A stretch of DNA of 64,000 bases from Collinsella sp. (GCA_019414565.1 DXLU01000007.1:66552-130551); one strand, 5' to 3'; counted from the stretch's first letter, positions 26,735-35,179 are shown. Made by a program: numbers and translations. Notes: generated from the letters alone by a model not told the origin.

Positions 26735-27532
26735 CTAGAGCCCCAAGATGCCGCGGACAGCCTGCGCGGTCGCTGTCGGGCGATCGCGCAGCCCGTTGTG
26801 CGCGCCGGGAACCGTTACGAGCGGACAGTCCAAGAGCTCAGCTGCTGTCCTCGTGCCTGCCTCGCGGGGCGTGCCAATCGAGAGCTCGCCCAGGAATACG
26901 GCGGCCACCGTTTTCGATGCGCGGGCGCGATTCCAATCGGGAACGTAGGTCATAGTGGTCTCGTATTCGTTTGCCATGAAACTGCGGCCGTTGCGCAGGG
27001 CATGCTTGGCTTCCGCCTCGGTTAACTTGGGGGCTTGAGGGTCCGAATCGCCAATGGCGCCCAGGAAGGCCCGTAACGCCCTCGAGACCTTTCCCGCAGC
27101 AATCATCTCGAGTAAAACCGGGGCCGCACCCAGGCCGGCGCCTTCGCTTGTCACGGCGGGTTCATGCAGAATCGCACTCGAGACAATGGTCGGGTTTGTA
27201 CGGAGAAGCTCCAGGGTCACCAGCGTACCGGCACTGTGCGCGAGCACGTTTGCCGGAGCGCCAATATGCTCGATAACGGCCTGCAGGTCGGCGGCCTGGG
27301 CGGCGAGGTCGTAGCGCCCGTCCGCGGCGTCGCTGCTCTCGCCGCAACCGCGGCGGTCGTAGGCAATGACGCGGTAGTCACAGGCGAGCTCGCGAGCGAT
27401 GCCGTCAAAGAAGACGCCGTCGACGCAAGCGCCGTGCACGCACACCAAGGCGGGCGTATCGGACGATACAACCGGGCCGGCATACTCGCGACAGGCGATC
27501 GTGGTGCCCGCATTCTCAACCGTAAAATCCAT
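26735..27532 (-). CDS. Alpha/beta hydrolase
   Basis: 265 residues. Oxyanion segment VCVHGACVDG, nucleophile elbow LAHSAGT (Ser about 100), strand motif YDRRGCGESS, and a C-terminal catalytic His in PGAHNGLRD. The acid residue is probably in the segment before DCPLVTVPGAH. The fold is that of esterases and haloperoxidase-like hydrolases; substrate unknown. It stands alone, divergent from the radical SAM gene. Confidence 0.8.
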   Translation of the reverse strand: MDFTVENAGTTIACREYAGPVVSSDTPALVCVHGACVDGVFFDGIARELACDYRVIAYDRRGCGESSDAADGRYDLAAQAADLQAVIEHIGAPANVLAHSAGTLVTLELLRTNPTIVSSAILHEPAVTSEGAGLGAAPVLLEMIAAGKVSRALRAFLGAIGDSDPQAPKLTEAEAKHALRNGRSFMANEYETTMTYVPDWNRARASKTVAAVFLGELSIGTPREAGTRTAAELLDCPLVTVPGAHNGLRDRPTATAQAVRGILGL

Positions 27533-27751
27533 ACTGTGTTCCCATCGTCAATGCCCATCCAGTTGCCCGTCAGTACGGTTGGATAGATCCGCATTGCTTT
27601 ACGCTTTGTTAACAGATTAACTGTACCCGACCTGAGGCTTTTCATGGTACGGCATAATGAGCGACGTGCAAAAACGAAACTTGTAAAGCAAGAGCCCGCA
27701 CCTTGCTTCGGAGCCGATGCTATGCTTAAGCACAATTGTCTTGAGGAGCAT

Positions 27752-28534
27752 ATGTCTATGTCTACGTTTTTGAATGCCAGCCCCATCTTTGGACCGGTGC
27801 GCAGCCGTCGCCTTGGTCTCTCGCTCGGCGTCAACATGATGCCGGCCAGCGGCAAAATCTGCACGTTCGACTGCATTTACTGCGAAAACGGTCTCAACGC
27901 CGAGCGCCCCTGCCACGAGCCGTATAACACGGCTGCCGTGGTGCTCGACGTGCTCGAGGCAAAGCTGCGCGAGATGGCAGCCGAGGGCGAGCTCCCCGAT
28001 GTGATCACCTTCGCAGGCAACGGCGAGCCCACCGCCGCGCCGGAGTTTCCGCAGGCCATCGCCGGTGCCGTCGCACTGCGCGACGAACTTGCCCCAAACA
28101 CCAAGATTGCTGTGCTCTCCAACGGCACGCGCGCCGACCGTCCCCAGGTACACGATGCGCTCATGATGGTCGACGACAACATTCTTAAGCTCGATACGGT
28201 CGACCCGGCGTTTATCCAGCTGCTCGACCAGCCCGTTGGCCCCTACGACGTCGAGCACCAGATCGAGACGTTCGCGAGCTTTAACGGCCATGCCATAATC
28301 CAGACGATCTTTTTGAGCGGCGAATACCAGGGCAAGCCCATCGACAACACCGGTGAAGCGTATGTCGGCCCTTGGCTCGCGGCGCTCGAACGCATTCGCC
28401 CGCAGGAGGCGACCATCTACACGGTGGCGCGTGAGACACCGGTTGCCGGCCTTGCCAAAGCAGCGCCCGAAGCGCTCGATGCGATCGCCGCACGCGTGCG
28501 CGCGCTCGGCATCCCCTGCCAGGTGAGCTACTAG
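27752..28534 (+). CDS. Radical SAM protein
   Basis: 260 residues. The start is ATG 27752 or the in-frame ATG 27758, both behind GAGGAG; upstream in-frame sequence is not conserved. The iron-sulfur motif is CTFDCIYC (CX3CX2C, about residue 37), and later segments include FAGNGEPTAAPEF and LSNGTRAD, the usual GGEP-like and strand motifs. The short length without extra Cys clusters resembles the radical SAM family related to wybutosine or MoaA-like enzymes. Substrate unknown. The methionine aminopeptidase gene follows 85 nt downstream on the same strand. Confidence 0.8.
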   Translation: MSMSTFLNASPIFGPVRSRRLGLSLGVNMMPASGKICTFDCIYCENGLNAERPCHEPYNTAAVVLDVLEAKLREMAAEGELPDVITFAGNGEPTAAPEFPQAIAGAVALRDELAPNTKIAVLSNGTRADRPQVHDALMMVDDNILKLDTVDPAFIQLLDQPVGPYDVEHQIETFASFNGHAIIQTIFLSGEYQGKPIDNTGEAYVGPWLAALERIRPQEATIYTVARETPVAGLAKAAPEALDAIAARVRALGIPCQVSY

Positions 28535-28619
28535 CAGAGCAGCACAGCCGCCCAGGGCAGTCTTTTTGGGACGGGGCTGCGGGTGGGCTATACTAGCTGC
28601 GAATGAAAGGAAGTTAGCC

Positions 28620-29507
28620 ATGTTTGACAACGGACCCGTGCCCGGCCGCAACGACGCTTGCTGGTGCGGCAGCGGCAAAAAATATAAGAAATGCCATAGC
28701 GCCTTTGACGAGCGCCTCGAGCGCCTGTGGGAAGAGGGCTGGGAGGTTCTGCCCCGCACGCTCTACAAGACGCCCGCCGATATCGAGGGTATCAAGCGTT
28801 CGGCCGCCATCAACGTGGGCGTGCTCGACTACGTGGGCGAGCACATCGCCGCAGGCATGACCACCAACCAGATCGACCAGATGATCTACGACTACACCAT
28901 CGAACACGGTGGCACGCCGGCCGACCTCAACTATGAGGGCTACCCCAAGAGCGTGTGCACCTCGATCAACGACGTGGTCTGTCACGGCATCCCCTGCGAT
29001 ACGGACGTGCTGCACGAGGGCGACATCATCAACGTGGACTGCTCCACGATTCTGGACGGCTACTTTAGCGATTCGAGCCGTATGTTCTGCATCGGCGAGG
29101 TCTCGGCCGAGCGCCAGCGCCTGGTCGACGTGACCCGCGCCAGCGTGGAAGCGGGCCTGGCCGCCGTCAAGCCGTGGCTGCCGCTCTCTGTTATGGCCGA
29201 GGCTGTGCAAAAGACGGTAGAGGACGCCGGCTTTAGCGTGGTGCGCGAGTACGGCGGACACGGCATTGGCAAGGAGTTCCACGAGGACCCGTTTGTGGGC
29301 TTTACCACCGAGGCGCCCGACGCGGACACCATCATGGCCCCGGGCATGGTCTTTACCATCGAGCCCATGGTCAACGCCGGAGCGCCCGATATCAAGATTA
29401 GCAAGGGTGACGGTTGGTGTGTGCGCACCAAGGACGGTAGCGATTCGGCCCAGTGCGAGGTACAGCTCGTGGTGACCGAGGACGGCTACGAGTTGCTGAG
29501 CTGGTAG
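28620..29507 (+). CDS. map: Methionine aminopeptidase type I with N-terminal SEC-C zinc motif
   Basis: 295 residues. Removes the initiator Met from new proteins in the cytosol. The start ATG 28620 precedes a SEC-C zinc-binding motif (CWCGSGKKYKKCH, about 14-26), which can tether the enzyme to ribosomes. The pita-bread catalytic core follows, with metal ligands in NVDCSTILDGYFSDSSR (two Asp, part), GHGIGKEFHE (His), EPM and QCEVQLV (Glu). This fused form is common in Actinobacteria and Clostridia. It ends at a strong terminator. Confidence 0.92.
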   Translation: MFDNGPVPGRNDACWCGSGKKYKKCHSAFDERLERLWEEGWEVLPRTLYKTPADIEGIKRSAAINVGVLDYVGEHIAAGMTTNQIDQMIYDYTIEHGGTPADLNYEGYPKSVCTSINDVVCHGIPCDTDVLHEGDIINVDCSTILDGYFSDSSRMFCIGEVSAERQRLVDVTRASVEAGLAAVKPWLPLSVMAEAVQKTVEDAGFSVVREYGGHGIGKEFHEDPFVGFTTEAPDADTIMAPGMVFTIEPMVNAGAPDIKISKGDGWCVRTKDGSDSAQCEVQLVVTEDGYELLSW

Positions 29508-29516
29508 CTGTAGATG

Positions 29517-29560
29517 CGCCGGATGCTGACGGGCACGCTCGTCTTGCATCCGGCGTTTTT
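29517..29560 (+). terminator. Rho-independent terminator of map
   Basis: CGCCGGATGC (29517-29526) and GCATCCGGCG (29546-29555), then TTTTTATTTG. Confidence 0.9.
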
Positions 29561-29576
29561 ATTTGAACGTTTTGCC

Positions 29577-29618
29577 TGATAAAACCTGCCAAAATAAACC
29601 TGTCCCTTTTTGGCAGGT
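29577..29618 (+). repeat. Interspersed hairpin repeat R1, copy 2
   Basis: Arms ACCTGCCAAAA and TTTTGGCAGGT, fully paired (G-C version), enclosing TAAACCTGTCCCT. It ends 19 nt before the start of the 2-hydroxyacid dehydrogenase gene, so it lies in that gene's leader. Confidence 0.9.
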
Positions 29619-29637
29619 CGAGCGGAGAGGACTGCTT

Positions 29638-30573
29638 GTGAACATCCTGGTTTTGCTGCCCGTCAACGACCGCCATCGCGCAATTCTTGAGTCGAGCGCT
29701 CCGGGCGAGGACTTTATCTACACGAGCGCCGATGCCGTCACGCGTGAGCAGGTCGCCAAAGCCGACGTGATCTTGGGCAACATTGACCCCGCCATGCTCC
29801 CCGCATGCGAGCACCTTCAACTGCTGCAACTGCAGACCGCGGGCTATGACGACTACCTTGCCGCCGGCACCGTGCCGGCTGAAGCCAAGCTGTCTTGCTC
29901 AATCGGCGCCTACGGCCAGGCCGTGAGCGAGCACATGTTTGCCATGGTCCTTTCCATGATGAAGCGCCTGCCCGGCTACCACGACTTGCAGCGCGAGCAT
30001 CGCTGGGAGGACTTGGGCCCGGTCACCTCGCTCAAAAATGCCAATGTGCTGGTGCTAGGCGCGGGCGACATTGGCGGTCACTTCGCCACGCTCTGCCGCA
30101 ACATGGGCGCGCACGTCCGCGGCATCAAGCGCCATCCACTCGTCTACCCCATTGTGTTTGAGGACATGGACGGCATGGACGCCCTACCTGAGCGCCTGGC
30201 AGAGGCCGACATCGTCGCATCCTTTATGCCGAGCACGCCCGAGACCCGCGGTCTGGCGAACGCGGAGTTCTTTGCCGCTATGAAACCAGGTGCCTTCTTT
30301 GCCAACGGCGGCCGCGGAGACCTTGTAGTTGCCGACGACTTAGTTGCCGCCCTGGAGTCGGGGCATCTCGCCGGCGCCGCGGTCGACGTCACCGACCCCG
30401 AGCCGCTGCCTGAGACAAGCCCCCTGTGGGATGCGCCCAACATGCTCATCACGCCGCATGTCTCCGGCTGGTTCCACCTAGAAGCCACGCTCAATAACGT
30501 GGTCGACATCGCCGCGGAGAATCTGCGTCACCTGCAGGCGGGCGAGACGCTACGTTGTTGGATCGAACACTAA
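29638..30573 (+). CDS. D-isomer specific 2-hydroxyacid dehydrogenase
   Basis: 311 residues from GTG 29638, which has GGAGAGG upstream; longer versions would run through repeat R1. The NAD-binding core has VLVLGAGDIGGHFA (GXGXXG, about 140), the catalytic Arg in FFANGGRGDLV, Glu in the DPEPLPE segment and His in TPHVSGWF. It reduces or oxidises a 2-keto/2-hydroxy acid pair. Phosphoglycerate, glyoxylate and phenyllactate dehydrogenases share this pattern, so the substrate is not assigned. Confidence 0.85.
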   Translation: MNILVLLPVNDRHRAILESSAPGEDFIYTSADAVTREQVAKADVILGNIDPAMLPACEHLQLLQLQTAGYDDYLAAGTVPAEAKLSCSIGAYGQAVSEHMFAMVLSMMKRLPGYHDLQREHRWEDLGPVTSLKNANVLVLGAGDIGGHFATLCRNMGAHVRGIKRHPLVYPIVFEDMDGMDALPERLAEADIVASFMPSTPETRGLANAEFFAAMKPGAFFANGGRGDLVVADDLVAALESGHLAGAAVDVTDPEPLPETSPLWDAPNMLITPHVSGWFHLEATLNNVVDIAAENLRHLQAGETLRCWIEH

Positions 30574-30575
30574 GT

Positions 30576-30603
30576 ATTACGCCGTTCTAACGAACGGCGT
30601 AAT
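30576..30603 (+). terminator. Hairpin terminator of the dehydrogenase gene
   Basis: ATTACGCCGTT (30576-30586) and AACGGCGTAAT (30593-30603), a perfect 11-bp stem starting two nt after the stop codon. No T-run. Confidence 0.7.
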
Positions 30604-30614
30604 GAGCCGACGCT

Positions 30615-30719
30615 GCGAGCCCGCCGTTTGGCCAATCTGCCGCTCAATTTCAAAGGCGCGACCAGAAGGTCAGCGCCTTTTCATTTCGCGGCACCTTGGC
30701 TCAAACGGCGGGCTCTCGC
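30615..30719. repeat. Large compound hairpin
   Basis: Imperfect outer arms GCGAGCCCGCCGTTTGGCCA (from 30615) and its near-inverse ending 30719, with an inner hairpin AAAGGCGC-GACC-AGAA-GGTC-A-GCGCCTTT (30652-30680). Over 100 nt fold back on themselves. It follows the dehydrogenase terminator and carries no gene. Confidence 0.75.
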
Positions 30720-30963
30720 TGGCGTGCGCTCTACCTGCGGCGTTTCGCTGGCGCCGGCTTCATCTGCAAGCCTTAGCAGTTCCGTCTTGCCGTTGGCGTT
30801 GTGGCATTTGCCCAGATAAAACCTGCCAAAATAAACCTGTCCCTTTTTGGTAGGTTTGGTGCAATGGGGTCAGGTTGGCTTGCGCCATACCGGTAGTTCT
30901 GTCTGCGACACTCTCGCCAAAGTGATATCAAACATACATCTAGCGTTTTCGACACTTCGCTTA
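30720..30963. other. Intergenic DNA with R1 copy 3, no gene seen
   Basis: Apart from the R1 copy at 30811-30855 this stretch has no ribosome site or conserved frame. Confidence 0.5.
30811..30855 (+). repeat. Interspersed hairpin repeat R1, copy 3
   Basis: Begins CCCAGATAAAACC; left arm CCTGCC faces right arm GGTAGG, so one pair is G-T. Confidence 0.9.
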
Positions 30964-31146
30964 TTAGAGCCAGTCCGTCTCCTCGTCATAGCGGTCCGAA
31001 TAGGCGTTACGCTTGAGTTCTTCAGCACTCGTTGGTCGCGCCTTGGACACGTCGACCCCTGACTCATGGCAAGCGGCGACGAACAGCTGTAAACCCCGAT
31101 CAATAAGCTGAGCCCCACGCTCGGCCTTCATTTCTTCGGCTCGCAT
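30964..31146 (-). CDS. Small hypothetical protein downstream of the M18 aminopeptidase
   Basis: 60 residues. Its ATG follows the aminopeptidase TAA directly (TAAATG), suggesting coupled translation; a second ATG lies 5 codons in. The sequence is charged and helical (RGAQLIDRGLQLFVAACHE) and ends DRYDEETDWL. No Cys pair, membrane segment or family was recognised. Being in phase right after a stop can happen by chance, so confidence is moderate. Confidence 0.4.
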   Translation of the reverse strand: MRAEEMKAERGAQLIDRGLQLFVAACHESGVDVSKARPTSAEELKRNAYSDRYDEETDWL

Positions 31147-32532
31147 TTAGAGCTCCACGCTTTCGGCTCCGTTGATGGTTAGGTCGCGCTCGTAGAAGGC
31201 GGTGAGGGCGCGGATGGCGTACATCACGTCGCGCACACCGCCGGTCTCGTAGCTCGAGTGCATGGCAAGCTGCGGCAGGCCCACGTCCACGGCATGCATA
31301 CTCGCCTGCATATTGGACAGATTGCCGAGCGTGGAGCCGCCCGCCATATCGCTCTTGTTGGCGAAGGCCTGCGTGGGCACGTCGGCGTCGTCGCAAATAG
31401 CCTGGAACACCGCGCGGCTAAAGGCATCGGTGCAGTAGTGCTGGTTGGCGGCTTCCTTGATGACGATGCCGCCGTTAAGCACCACCTGGTTGCGGGCATC
31501 GCACTTCTCGGCGTGGTTGGGGTGCACGGCATGCGCGTTGTCGCAGCTCACGAGCATCGATGCGGCAAGGGCGCGATGATACGACTCGTCATCAAAGCCC
31601 AGCGATCCGTTGATGCGGCGCAGCGCGTCGGCCAAGAACGTCGACATGGCGCCCTGCTTGGTCTCGGAGCCAACCTCCTCGTTATCAAAGCAGCAGAAGA
31701 CCGAGACGTCATGCGCGTTCTCGGCACCCAAAAATGCCTGTAGCGAGGTATAGGCGCAGGCCAGGTCGTCGAGCTTGGGCGTCGAGATAAACTCGTCGGC
31801 CCAGCCCCAAATGCGCGCATCCTGACGATTGACCAGGAACAGATCGCGGCCCAGAATCTGCTCGGGCTCAACATCCAGTTCGTCAGCGATCAGGGCATCG
31901 AAGTCACCCTGCTTAAGGTCGCCAGCGCTGATGAGCGGGCACAGGTCAACGGCTCGGTTGGGAGCAAAGCCCTCGTTGACGCCACGGTTCATATGGATAG
32001 CAAGGCTCGGAATGATAGCGACCTCGCGCTCGGTGGCGAGCAGACGGCTCTCAATACGGTCGCCTTCGCGCACCAACACGCGGCCCGCAAGCGCCAACGG
32101 GCGGTCGAACCAGGTGTAGTCGATCATGCCGCCGTAGGCCTCGGTGTTCAGGCGCAGCGTCTCGCCCGCGCCGTCGAGCTCGGGCACGGCCTTGACCTTA
32201 AACGTCGGAGAATCGCTGTGCGACGCCGTGAGTTGAAAATGATAGTCACCGGCAACGCCGTCCTCGCCCCACGTCGCGGCCAGGTCCTCGCCCACCTTAA
32301 AGGCAACAACGCTCGAGGTGTTGCGCTGCGTGTAATAACGCCCGCCCGGCTCGATGTCCCATGCCGCATTCTCGGGCAGGTAGGTAAAGCCCGCCTCGTC
32401 GAGCTCGGCCATAATGGTCGCCGCCGTATGGAACATGCTGGGGCATGCCTCGATAAAGTCGATAAGATCGTTGGCGGCCTCGATATCATCGGCCGTCACA
32501 TGCGCGCGCTCGGGCGTTTCCTGATCCGTCAT
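31147..32532 (-). CDS. M18 family aminopeptidase
   Basis: 461 residues from ATG 32532 with AAAGGGGAG upstream. Zinc aminopeptidase of the tetrahedral M18 family, acting on N-terminal acidic or neutral residues of peptides in the cytosol. Metal and catalytic positions: TASHSDSP (His), FCCFDNEEVGS (Asp and Glu pair), and CDNAHAVHPNH (Asp/His), with a late HSSYETGG (His). Length fits the family (about 430-480). Confidence 0.9.
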   Translation of the reverse strand: MTDQETPERAHVTADDIEAANDLIDFIEACPSMFHTAATIMAELDEAGFTYLPENAAWDIEPGGRYYTQRNTSSVVAFKVGEDLAATWGEDGVAGDYHFQLTASHSDSPTFKVKAVPELDGAGETLRLNTEAYGGMIDYTWFDRPLALAGRVLVREGDRIESRLLATEREVAIIPSLAIHMNRGVNEGFAPNRAVDLCPLISAGDLKQGDFDALIADELDVEPEQILGRDLFLVNRQDARIWGWADEFISTPKLDDLACAYTSLQAFLGAENAHDVSVFCCFDNEEVGSETKQGAMSTFLADALRRINGSLGFDDESYHRALAASMLVSCDNAHAVHPNHAEKCDARNQVVLNGGIVIKEAANQHYCTDAFSRAVFQAICDDADVPTQAFANKSDMAGGSTLGNLSNMQASMHAVDVGLPQLAMHSSYETGGVRDVMYAIRALTAFYERDLTINGAESVEL

Positions 32533-32693
32533 GCTCTCCCCTTTCGCTGGGTTGATTGTCCCCTCCAGCATACCCCGCCACGCCGGCGTCGCACTCTTCA
32601 TTCCGTGCCTAATTCCGCGCCGCTCACCAAGTTGAGCCATCATGCCCGCGCTCCTTTTGCGACAATTGCGCTAACAGGACGAGAGGAGCCGTC

Positions 32694-33779
32694 ATGAAGC
32701 CACGTAACATTGCCATCGCCTGCGGTGTCGCGGGAGCCGCCGTCGGCCTTGCCGCTGCCGCCGGCATCGTTTACCGCAAGCAAATCAAGTCCGCCGCGTC
32801 GCTCAAACGCTTGACCGGCTACGCGGATGGCTATGACCTGTACGCAATCGACATTGCCTACGACTACGATCTTGATCGCATCATCGCCGCTGGCGTGCGC
32901 GACGACCAGACCTACATCGATGCCGTGGTAGCGCAGGTGCTCCCCGGCGTGCCGGCACATGTCCAGGCGCCCCAGTTTGCCTGCAGCGCTTTTGTCGCCG
33001 TAGATGCCGAAGGCCGCGTGCGCACCGGTCGCAATTACGACTTTAAGGACGACACCTCGGCGCTGCTGGCGCGCAATCACCCGCGCGACGGCTATGCCTC
33101 CATCGGCTTTGCGGCCCTCAATAACCTGGGCGCCAACACTCCACTTGACTCCGTCGCCGGACGCGCCGCAGCGTTGATGGGCCCGTTTGCCCAGCTCGAC
33201 GGTGTCAACGAATGCGGCGTGTCCATTGCCGTGCTCACCCTGGATTCCAAGCCCTGTGACCAGGACACAAAGCGCCCCGTCATCAATACCTCGCTCGCCA
33301 TCCGTCTGGTGCTCGACCGCGCGGCTACCACGCAAGAGGCCGTCGACCTGCTTTCCGCCTACGACATGCACGCCATGGCCGGACGCGATTACCACTTCTT
33401 TATCAACGACGCCGCCGGTGACGCGCGCGTAGTAGAGTGGGATCCGCGCGATCCGGACCGCGCTTTCAAAGCGACTCCTGTAACCCAGGTTACGAACTTC
33501 TACGCCTGCTATGGCGACGAAGTGCTGCCTAACCAAAAGAATGGCGAGCTAGGCCATGGTAAAGAGCGCGCCGCCGCAATCGCCGATGTCCTCGACGCCC
33601 ATACCGGCGCCCAAGACGAGGCAGTCGCTTGGAAGGCCCTACGCGCTGCAGCGCAAGAGCCCAATCCGGAAGACATCACCAGCAACACGCAGTGGTCGGT
33701 CGTCTTTGACAACACCGAGCCTGCTGCCGCCATCACGCTGCGCCGCCACTGGGGCGACATCGACGCATTCGCACTGTAA
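32694..33779 (+). CDS. Linear amide C-N hydrolase (choloylglycine/penicillin V acylase-like Ntn fold)
   Basis: 361 residues, GAGAGGAG ribosome site. Residues 5-25 form a hydrophobic signal or anchor (IAIACGVAGAAVGLAAAAGIV), so the enzyme probably works at or outside the membrane. The likely nucleophile is Cys in QFACSAFVAVD (about 100), with GRNYDF and the later LDGVNECGVSIAVL and NTSLAIR segments matching choloylglycine hydrolase-type Ntn amidases. The Cys is not at the mature N-terminus unless processing occurs, unlike classical bile salt hydrolases, so bile-acid activity should not be assumed. Confidence 0.75.
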   Translation: MKPRNIAIACGVAGAAVGLAAAAGIVYRKQIKSAASLKRLTGYADGYDLYAIDIAYDYDLDRIIAAGVRDDQTYIDAVVAQVLPGVPAHVQAPQFACSAFVAVDAEGRVRTGRNYDFKDDTSALLARNHPRDGYASIGFAALNNLGANTPLDSVAGRAAALMGPFAQLDGVNECGVSIAVLTLDSKPCDQDTKRPVINTSLAIRLVLDRAATTQEAVDLLSAYDMHAMAGRDYHFFINDAAGDARVVEWDPRDPDRAFKATPVTQVTNFYACYGDEVLPNQKNGELGHGKERAAAIADVLDAHTGAQDEAVAWKALRAAAQEPNPEDITSNTQWSVVFDNTEPAAAITLRRHWGDIDAFAL

Positions 33780-33848
33780 GGAGCCAGGCCCGTCGACTTT
33801 ACGCTCGCCTGGCGTTGTTTACATTTCTATACGCTTGAGCTAACACGT

Positions 33849-33882
33849 TTTACCCCCGTATCAACAGTGTGCGGGGGTAAAC
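33849..33882. terminator. Hairpin upstream of pfk
   Basis: TTACCCCCG (33849-33858 region) pairs with CGGGGGTAA (33872-33880). It ends 37 nt before the pfk ATG and 70 nt after the amidase stop, so it may terminate the upstream gene or act in the pfk leader. Confidence 0.5.
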
Positions 33883-33919
33883 TTATGCGCATGTTATAAC
33901 TTGCCCGGAAGGATTCATC

Positions 33920-34999
33920 ATGCTTAGGATCGGTCTTCTTACCAGTGGCGGCGACTGTCAAGCGCTCAACGCCACCATGCGCGGCATTGTCAAAACGCTT
34001 ATGACCAATAGCGAAGAGCCTATTGAGATCTATGGTTTTGAGGACGGCTACCAGGGCCTTATCTACAGCAGGTTCCGCGTCATGACGCCCGCCGATTTTA
34101 GCGGCATCCTCACCCGCGGCGGCACCATCCTGGGCACGAGCCGCACGCCGTTCAAGCGCCTGGACATTCCCGAGGCCGACGGCGTCGAGAAGGTGCCCGC
34201 AATGGTCCACACCTATCATAAGCTGCAGCTCGACTGCCTGTTTATGCTGGGCGGTAACGGCTCCACCAAGACCGCCAACCGCCTGCGCGAAGAGGGCCTC
34301 AACGTTATCGCCCTGCCCAAGACCATCGATAACGACACCTGGGGCACCGAGCTGACGTTTGGCTTTACGAGCGCCATCGACGTCGCCACCAAGTGCATCG
34401 ACGACATCCACACCACTGCCTCGAGTCACGGCCGCGTGTTTGTCATCGAGATCATGGGCCACAAGGTCGGTTGGATTCCGCTGTATGCCGGCGTCGCGGG
34501 CGGCGCGGACGTCATCCTGATTCCCGAGATCCCCTACGACATGGACAACGTCATCAAGACCATCGAGCATCGCATGGAGACCGGCAGCCGCTTTACCATC
34601 GTAGCCGTCGCCGAGGGCGCTATCTCCAAGGAGGACGCGGCGCTGTCCAAGAAGGAATACAAGAAGAAGCTTGCCGAGCGCACGAGCCCGTCGATCGTCT
34701 ACGACATCGCCAAGGAGATTGAGGCCAAGACCGGTCGCGAGACCCGCGTCGCCATCCCCGGCCACACGCAGCGCGGCGGCCAGCCCGATGCCCAGGATCG
34801 CATCTTTGCGACCCAGTGCGGCGTCGAGGCCGCGCTTGGCTGCCTGCGCGGCGAGTTTGGCTACATGATCGCCCTGCGTGACGGCAAGATGTGCCACATG
34901 CCGCTCGAGGAGGTCGCCGGTAAGCTCAAGTATGTCGACCCCCAGAGCGACCTGGTGCGCGAGGCCAAGGCGTTGGGCATCAGCTTCGGCGACGAATAG
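33920..34999 (+). CDS. pfk: 6-phosphofructokinase
   Basis: 359 residues. Phosphorylates fructose 6-phosphate in glycolysis. Seen: LLTSGGDCQALNA (nucleotide loop), MLGGNGSTKTA, PKTIDNDTWGTE (catalytic Asp), IEIMGHKVGWIP, EIPYDMDN, and PGHTQRGG. At the donor-choosing positions it has Gly after GGN (as in ATP enzymes) but Lys in PKTIDND (as in many pyrophosphate enzymes and some unusual ATP enzymes). The phosphoryl donor is therefore uncertain. The gene is alone and followed by a large hairpin. Confidence 0.9.
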   Translation: MLRIGLLTSGGDCQALNATMRGIVKTLMTNSEEPIEIYGFEDGYQGLIYSRFRVMTPADFSGILTRGGTILGTSRTPFKRLDIPEADGVEKVPAMVHTYHKLQLDCLFMLGGNGSTKTANRLREEGLNVIALPKTIDNDTWGTELTFGFTSAIDVATKCIDDIHTTASSHGRVFVIEIMGHKVGWIPLYAGVAGGADVILIPEIPYDMDNVIKTIEHRMETGSRFTIVAVAEGAISKEDAALSKKEYKKKLAERTSPSIVYDIAKEIEAKTGRETRVAIPGHTQRGGQPDAQDRIFATQCGVEAALGCLRGEFGYMIALRDGKMCHMPLEEVAGKLKYVDPQSDLVREAKALGISFGDE

Positions 35000-35022
35000 C
35001 CTCGGCTGGAATCCACCCCATC

Positions 35023-35119
35023 GGGCCCTCCGACCCCGCCCGACGTATTTCGATTTGGCTCCTCCCTTGACTCCGTCAAAGGTCGCCAATCGAAATCGTC
35101 GGGCGGGGTCGGAGGGCCC
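35023..35119. repeat. 97-nt stacked hairpin after pfk
   Basis: Perfect 23-bp outer arms, GGGCCCTCCGACCCCGCCCG + ACG (35023-35045) and the exact inverse (35097-35119). Directly inside, ATTTCGAT(t)TGGC pairs with GCCAATCGAAAT, and the tip is TTGAC-TCC-GTCAA, a 3-nt loop. Almost the whole element is paired. It begins 24 nt after the pfk stop. No T-run. Confidence 0.85.
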
Positions 35120-35179
35120 TGCGTTTACATACTCGCCGAGGCTATTCGTCTTCTTGCTGCGGGTGCCTGGTCTGAAATT

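Noticed and set aside
29563..29637. Longer start of the 2-hydroxyacid dehydrogenase
   Set aside because: It would translate repeat R1 (giving DKTCQNKPVPFW), which appears by chance in several frames; GTG 29638 has a proper ribosome site.
32694..33779. Calling the Ntn hydrolase a bile salt hydrolase
   Set aside because: The fold family fits, but the nucleophile Cys lies near residue 100 behind a signal anchor and not at the start as in classical enzymes; substrate unsupported.
33827..35089. 420-codon minus-strand frame opposite pfk
   Set aside because: Antisense shadow that even runs through the hairpin at 35023; pfk motifs are clear on the + strand.
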